In this document: positions 17,001 through 20,116 of the stretch, piece after piece
Numbering within the stretch: position 1 is the first letter of the stretch
Layout: the number at the start of each line of letters is the position of its first letter
Origin: a virus
Direction: 5' to 3' (one strand)
Length of the DNA stretch: 20,116 nucleotides
IMG/VR virus record: IMGVR_UViG_3300010299_000086
Coordinates: 1-20,116 of that record
The notes under the pieces: model-generated
The model's input: only the letters and a program-made list of their open reading frames with translations
Told to the model about the DNA's origin: nothing
Databases searched by the model: none
Translations under genes and position numbers: made by a program

Positions 17001-19072
17001 TTAACCCCGTTTAAATTTGGATCGGTAGTGTCAGAATAAGCCCCGAAAAATTTACCCTTAAAACTCATTAAATTAACTCTTTCTGCTAGCGGTAGTTTCT
17101 GAGTAAAATAAAGTCTTAAATCGGTGTCTTGTGAATCCACGTACACTCTAGGAGTTCTGAATGCATAACTGGTACCTAATAAATTACTTTCATACGTACC
17201 AACAGTTTGCTGAACAATTTGTGAGGTAATCTCATCTTGAGCTCCAGGATCTAAAAATAAATCTTGATTAATAACATCAGCTAAGACTGAATTATTAACA
17301 AATGGATTCGCGTTTTGTTGGTCAAATGTACTCGGTATTGGACTGGCGGTAGCTTTACAACTACAAAGTTCACAATCAGGGAATGTGAACATAGGTATAT
17401 TAACATTTGAAAAATTTTCTTGAATCTCTCTTAATCGATTGTTATTACCGGGTAATACATCGATTAAAATTTGCAGTAGTTGGCAAATAACGTGATAGAT
17501 TACCACAGTCACTTTTAATAAAATTGAGATAAAAGAAGTTGTTAATACAAATAATATGAATAATAAATCAAATTTAAATTGGCCGTCATTTGCTGGAAAT
17601 TTGTTATTGGTACTTTCACACTCTTCGTCAGTTATATTCTTAATACCTAAATAACGTCTTAACGCATTTCCTTTTCTATATCTTGTTATAAGTTGAGATA
17701 TGGTATAGACTTTGTTATAAGACATGTCATAAAAAGTGTCATTACAGTCAATTGCATCTCGTATCATTTGTTCTCCTTGAGCGGTTATTCCTGAATACCC
17801 ATAATCGTTCCAATCTAAACTAAACGCATATGAGGATTTAAGTAACTGATAATTTATATTGTTCACTATAATCGGATCTACATCACTACTATTCCAACCG
17901 TGTTCTTTTATATTAGGTATTAAAAAATTAGCTCTTTTGATGGGTGCAGATAAATCAGGTGATTGATTCCATTTAACTTTGAATCGGTATTTAGCTCTTG
18001 TAGGTATACCTTTTCTTTCATCGTTAGAAAATACCTGTTCTCCGAATTCATTCGTCACAATGTAGTCCATGTTCATGGGTAGATCAACTAACCAAGTACC
18101 GTTTTCATCTATTACATTACCATTATTTTCTAATTCGTATTCTTCTAATATCGGTTTACCTGTATTATCTTGTTGTATCGTTTGTCTTATTGCCAATATT
18201 TGGCCAGGTCCCGACACTAAGGAACACATTTGTCCATTTTTTAATGGTGGTTTACATCTTTTTTTAACCGCAGATTTGTCTGTGTCTGAAAATATGGAAC
18301 CCATAAATATTGAGGTAGGTTTGATCTCAATATTAGCCTCAGAAGTTAAATCAAAATCAGTTCTATTTATCGATACTTGACATAATTCCTCATCACCCCA
18401 TAATGGAGCAACCTCAACCTCTTTATTGATTCTGATAATTTGAGGTAGCGTTGTTATATTTTCAGATGACTTAAATGTCGTACCATTAACTTGATTTTCG
18501 GTTGCAATACCTAATCTAATTAAATCTTGAGGTGATTGTGAAAAAGGTCCGATGTCAGATAAATCAACATTCATGATCAATGTTTGAGACCCGACAGGTA
18601 CTCCAAATATCATATAGTCACCACTATCGTTTGTCGTTACCGTAAATTTGTAGTACTTGTCATATATTTCAATAGCGGTTGGGTTTGTTAAAACATCTTC
18701 TAAATCAGGAAAAGAACCTGTAGCTGAATGACCAGGATATGATGGTTTATATGGTAATAAATTATATTTATAACCATCCTCATTGACATCTTCGAATGTT
18801 TTATAGGGGTAAATCGAACTTATTATCGGATTATTCTCATCTTCTTGAGTTATTGGTATAAAAATAGATAATTTAGCATTTGGTATTCCAAAACCATCAT
18901 TAACAGATACTCTTCCAGCAACAACACCATAATCGGCACATTGTCTTACATATAACTCTGTTTGGGATAATTTTAATGAAAGTATTTCTAAAAACTCAAA
19001 ATCTTGTTCTAAGTTCACATTAACCTGTCTATCGACCCCAATTTGAGTCCTAATTCTCATTGATTTTGACAT
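14087..19072 (-). CDS. Giant virion structural protein with an internal hydrophobic hairpin, 1661 aa
   Basis: This is the largest gene in the window, just downstream of the gp6-like wedge gene. Residues about 45-175 resemble a carboxypeptidase-regulatory / Cna-B-like beta sandwich: GVVAGRVSVNDGFGIPNAK and LSIFIPI at one end, TNDSGDYMIFGVPVGSQTL at the other, with a Tyr/Pro-rich insertion of roughly 80 residues between. Residues 502-541 are strongly hydrophobic (DLLFILFVLTTSFISILLK, then VTVVIYHVICQLLQILI), long enough for two membrane-type helices. A CELCSC motif (567-572) follows. The remaining 1080 residues are Asn/Ser/Tyr-rich, with a Trp-containing block near 1310 (NNWINGTLYMFPFKNSRF). 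No enzyme signature is visible. The ATG at 19072 is chosen because it is the first one after the 73-base gap. A baseplate or tail-periphery role is inferred from position and size. Confidence 0.85.
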   Translation of the reverse strand: MSKSMRIRTQIGVDRQVNVNLEQDFEFLEILSLKLSQTELYVRQCADYGVVAGRVSVNDGFGIPNAKLSIFIPITQEDENNPIISSIYPYKTFEDVNEDGYKYNLLPYKPSYPGHSATGSFPDLEDVLTNPTAIEIYDKYYKFTVTTNDSGDYMIFGVPVGSQTLIMNVDLSDIGPFSQSPQDLIRLGIATENQVNGTTFKSSENITTLPQIIRINKEVEVAPLWGDEELCQVSINRTDFDLTSEANIEIKPTSIFMGSIFSDTDKSAVKKRCKPPLKNGQMCSLVSGPGQILAIRQTIQQDNTGKPILEEYELENNGNVIDENGTWLVDLPMNMDYIVTNEFGEQVFSNDERKGIPTRAKYRFKVKWNQSPDLSAPIKRANFLIPNIKEHGWNSSDVDPIIVNNINYQLLKSSYAFSLDWNDYGYSGITAQGEQMIRDAIDCNDTFYDMSYNKVYTISQLITRYRKGNALRRYLGIKNITDEECESTNNKFPANDGQFKFDLLFILFVLTTSFISILLKVTVVIYHVICQLLQILIDVLPGNNNRLREIQENFSNVNIPMFTFPDCELCSCKATASPIPSTFDQQNANPFVNNSVLADVINQDLFLDPGAQDEITSQIVQQTVGTYESNLLGTSYAFRTPRVYVDSQDTDLRLYFTQKLPLAERVNLMSFKGKFFGAYSDTTDPNLNGVNLFNTATVGNIDVGGGTNQIKVNFNYELNPDSTYHYDNTLVLLTENQYDSGTLLSFQNVFNTSDVNLSSTTENEFGNFAITGTPINLQEVTVSSTDPITGHRVLTTYNVVQNENDDDKFLKFPTDVEYFQVLTSITYSQYVNIIDGLDGCSPGNNGYQKSFRNRVFDAFTDVYRFTIIPSPSSSFFTSLSAWQIFQEKNNTYITIMVRGVDPHSTRQKVKYGIGRLFCRDNHWDVSVNGDFKLNIPLQPNDGLDFGDESVGSSQSDAKQNAQRCVKHDNIQTNNSTDDSYSKGRIYFPSYHFSPGNQWTSYFNDKVSYYSSLDEINTSFSPSTPGPFTQLFNTVGSYTIVNNVSRGLRISISNRYGKDNDNSPLVEYGANYIVGESVEGGSVIGMRTNSGGDIEQSLESIYFSPMYVSTTSINMTNSQKIVMRTDRMPTSEFVQTFGNNSYQGMNNGQFLILEISENGNSVSPDPGLNTPSFSTASPEEEVTGQTATLLNSFSCESLVPIQCYQNSNDTITILPEPICQYYPGTNERFFIQGSCYSLVHPPYLGNNLRKDLQLVTEWLSRININFGACREVFSHTFVNNWINGTLYMFPFKNSRFFTGPNDNPPNQPYNKFCNETVFLHPDTFNYYYRSSPYKDSTNEFIGREGYTNPLNNEQIGNKKDLMFPTTIMDLGPRDELQKFLSQSGNWDGYIVNKLESTTFGDTSDILNLFILSRFANTSFGALFQQGEGVNILRFFSREKRMVDSDFAQMIATNSQFGIAPYDPEDYPEPQDLLTYNSPLYFPSGVQNVGDITFGIFYTGNSQIRDYISPNITVYNSDGDVDNVCSYSFIPLNSQEVPFYLWDIKQNGSNQNIFGTQENEWDLGGNNAFKYTYQSINRLEPSSKTFQPDAGINQIKYHKGWIYNVDNGSINPETNEFDYKPEPGIPNKYLMGAPFYFYFGLTKGGSAFDRFAAKWINTEELTE
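17357..17569 (-). other. Hydrophobic two-helix segment followed by a CxxCxC motif
   Basis: Residues 502-541 of the 1661-aa protein are almost entirely Leu/Ile/Val/Phe with a single Lys (520) and His (527), followed by a Pro-Gly turn, a polar helix (NNNRLREIQENF) and C567-x2-C570-x-C572. The length fits two short transmembrane-type helices. Comparable stretches are absent from all other proteins of the window. Confidence 0.65.
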
Positions 19073-19074
19073 TT

Positions 19075-19120
19075 ACTATTTTTTTAGATAAATAGTTTAT
19101 ATTCTATTTTCATAAAATAG
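19075..19120 (-). promoter_or_regulatory. Two adjacent inverted repeats in the only sizeable intergenic gap
   Basis: Within the 73-base gap between the gp6-like stop and the 1661-aa start lie two perfect 7-bp inverted repeats. One is 19075-19096 (arms ACTATTT / AAATAGT, 8-base loop). The other is 19104-19120 (arms CTATTTT / AAAATAG, 3-base loop). Both share the core CTATTT / AAATAG. Each stem has only one or two G:C pairs, so hairpins would be weak. A paired operator, an RNA processing site or a leaky terminator are all possible. Confidence 0.4.
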
Positions 19121-19145
19121 TGAATATCATTTAAAAATAAATCAA

Positions 19146-20116
19146 TTAACTAAAGTTGACCGTTTTTAGATTTTTAACCCTAACACTAATATCTTGACCA
19201 GGTAATCTTACTTGGTAAATTTGAGTCGGTTCCGCAAAGATAGTGTCATCAATTAGTTCTATTTGTCTGGTCGTTGAGTCAATATACCTTTGAGAGGTTT
19301 GTGATGACGAGTACTGTCCTCCAACTAAATTAAATACATCAATTTTAGTAATTGATAAAACTCCGTTTAAATTTTGTATTTGTCTTTTTATTTCCGAAAC
19401 ATAAACATTCTCACCCATTTCTCGATTACTAGGTGAGAAGTAATTGGATATTATGTCAACAATTTGAGTAATAATAGTCCCTTGATTTTGACTTGAATCT
19501 AAAACTACATAGATGTCAAATTTTAAATCTAAAACTTGAGCACTTTCAACTACCACATAATCATTAATCATTCGATAATTTGAAAGATAATTTGCAATAT
19601 TGCTTTTTAAGGTGTTAGAAATTACGTTAGTTAATTTACCTGTTGAGTCAAAACTTAAACATTGTACTTTAATTTTATTATCTTGTTCAGTTATCGCAAC
19701 TTTAGCCGGTGCACCGAATTGTGATGGCATATTACGTATTAATGATTCATAATCATTAATGGTAACAGCTCTTTTTTGTGCCGCAAAATTATACGTTACA
19801 TAATTTCTTACTTCCTCAATAGATGGAAGATTAGCTCCCCCAATTGCCGCGGTGGTATTCGTACAACTTAATGAATTAATAACTACCGTATTTTGCGTTT
19901 GTGAGGGTCCGTTAACTTGAAAATTTATAGTCCCTAACTGATTAATTACATTAACACCTAAATTAGATGATATTCCTCCTCCAATTCTGTATTGAATGAA
20001 AAGAGTTGAGTTTGACTTTAACGTACTACCTAATGCAAAATTGTTAGAATATTTTTGTAGATTTAAGGGATTTCCTGTAGCGGCAAATTCTCTAAGTTGT
20101 TCATCCGCAGATTGAC
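19146..20116 (-). CDS. Baseplate wedge protein, gp6 / baseplate J-like, 5' end cut by the window
   Basis: The frame is open from the window edge at 20116 to a TAA at 19146, giving 322 complete codons; the Met at 19730 is internal, since in-frame residues continue upstream of it. The signature is the KRAVTINDYESLIRNMP block (about 19731-19775), the R-A-V-T-x-x-D-Y motif of the gp6 / baseplate J family. It is followed by a strand-helix-strand pattern typical of that fold: SNIANYLSNYRMINDYVVVE, then LDLKFDIYVVLD, a helix with NYFSPSNREMGENVYVSEI, and LNGVLSITKIDVF. Upstream of it is FIQYRIGGGISSNLGVNVI, a beta region seen in the body of gp6-type proteins. gp6 dimers form the ring of wedge arms around the baseplate hub in contractile tails. 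This is the anchor for calling the locus myoviral. The N-terminal part is outside the window. Confidence 0.85.
   Translation of the reverse strand, partial: QSADEQLREFAATGNPLNLQKYSNNFALGSTLKSNSTLFIQYRIGGGISSNLGVNVINQLGTINFQVNGPSQTQNTVVINSLSCTNTTAAIGGANLPSIEEVRNYVTYNFAAQKRAVTINDYESLIRNMPSQFGAPAKVAITEQDNKIKVQCLSFDSTGKLTNVISNTLKSNIANYLSNYRMINDYVVVESAQVLDLKFDIYVVLDSSQNQGTIITQIVDIISNYFSPSNREMGENVYVSEIKRQIQNLNGVLSITKIDVFNLVGGQYSSSQTSQRYIDSTTRQIELIDDTIFAEPTQIYQVRLPGQDISVRVKNLKTVNFS

Noticed and set aside
18069-18380. 103-codon plus-strand ORF within the 1661-aa gene
   Set aside because: It lies fully inside a well-supported minus-strand gene, has no leader or neighbour on its strand, and its product (Cys/Leu/Ser-rich without domain features) looks like a shadow translation.
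19073-19145. Bacteroidota-type promoter (TTG and TAnnTTTG boxes) in the 73-base gap
   Set aside because: The nearest candidate -7 box on the coding strand (TATTTTAT) misses the final two positions of TAnnTTTG, so I do not call it.
19146-19730. Treating the Met at 19730 as the start of a 194-aa protein
   Set aside because: The frame continues upstream without a stop to the window edge, and the upstream residues contain the conserved RAVTxxDY block of the gp6 / baseplate J family, so 19730 is an internal Met.
1-20116. tRNA genes, CRISPR arrays, insertion sequences, integrase or attachment sites, retroelement / diversity-generating template repeats
   Set aside because: I saw no cloverleaf-like segments outside genes, no regularly spaced direct repeats at the DNA level, no transposase or reverse-transcriptase motifs, and no room between genes for such elements.

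Overview
The window reads as part of the late structural region of a contractile-tailed bacteriophage (Caudoviricetes, myovirus type), very probably one infecting a member of the Bacteroidota such as a marine or freshwater Flavobacteriia. Four observations support this. A gp6 / baseplate J-like wedge protein lies at the right edge. SprB-like repeats, the family found in gliding-motility adhesins of Bacteroidota, occur in two proteins. The DNA is AT-rich. Ribosome binding is not of the Shine-Dalgarno type: starts are preceded by A/T-rich leaders, as is usual in that phylum. The genetic code is standard, with TAA or TGA stops throughout.

All supported genes are on the minus strand, so transcription runs from right (20116) to left (1). 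In transcription order they are: the 3' part of a gp6-like baseplate wedge gene (cut by the window edge); a 73-bp gap with two small inverted repeats; a 1661-aa giant virion protein with an internal membrane-type hydrophobic segment; four mid-size proteins of 591, 273, 395 and 302 aa (the 395-aa one has a PKD-like domain); a 992-aa protein with a tail protein I / T4 gp7-like segment; and then an adhesin-like cassette. The cassette holds a 746-aa protein with seven SprB-like repeats, a 245-aa Cys-rich modular protein, a 535-aa mosaic with a Cys module, SprB-like repeats and a Pro-Thr linker, and at the left edge the first 591 codons of a protein with a tail-collar-fibre-like N-terminus.

Genes abut or overlap: TAATG at 9375-9379, one-base gaps at 11501 and 14086, and a 14-base overlap at 12310-12323. 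This suggests one long late transcript with translational coupling. No gene-free stretch exceeds 73 bases. I see no tRNA, CRISPR array, insertion sequence, integrase or credible opposite-strand gene.

The working model is inferred. The right-hand genes build the baseplate wedge and its periphery. The 992-aa protein links the baseplate to host-contact parts. The left-hand genes supply secreted-adhesin-like, Cys-stabilised, repeat-rich receptor-binding or decoration proteins. The most noteworthy signals are the SprB-like repeats in a phage particle gene, the shared C-x2-C-x5-C Cys module in neighbouring proteins, and the hydrophobic hairpin inside the 1661-aa structural protein.
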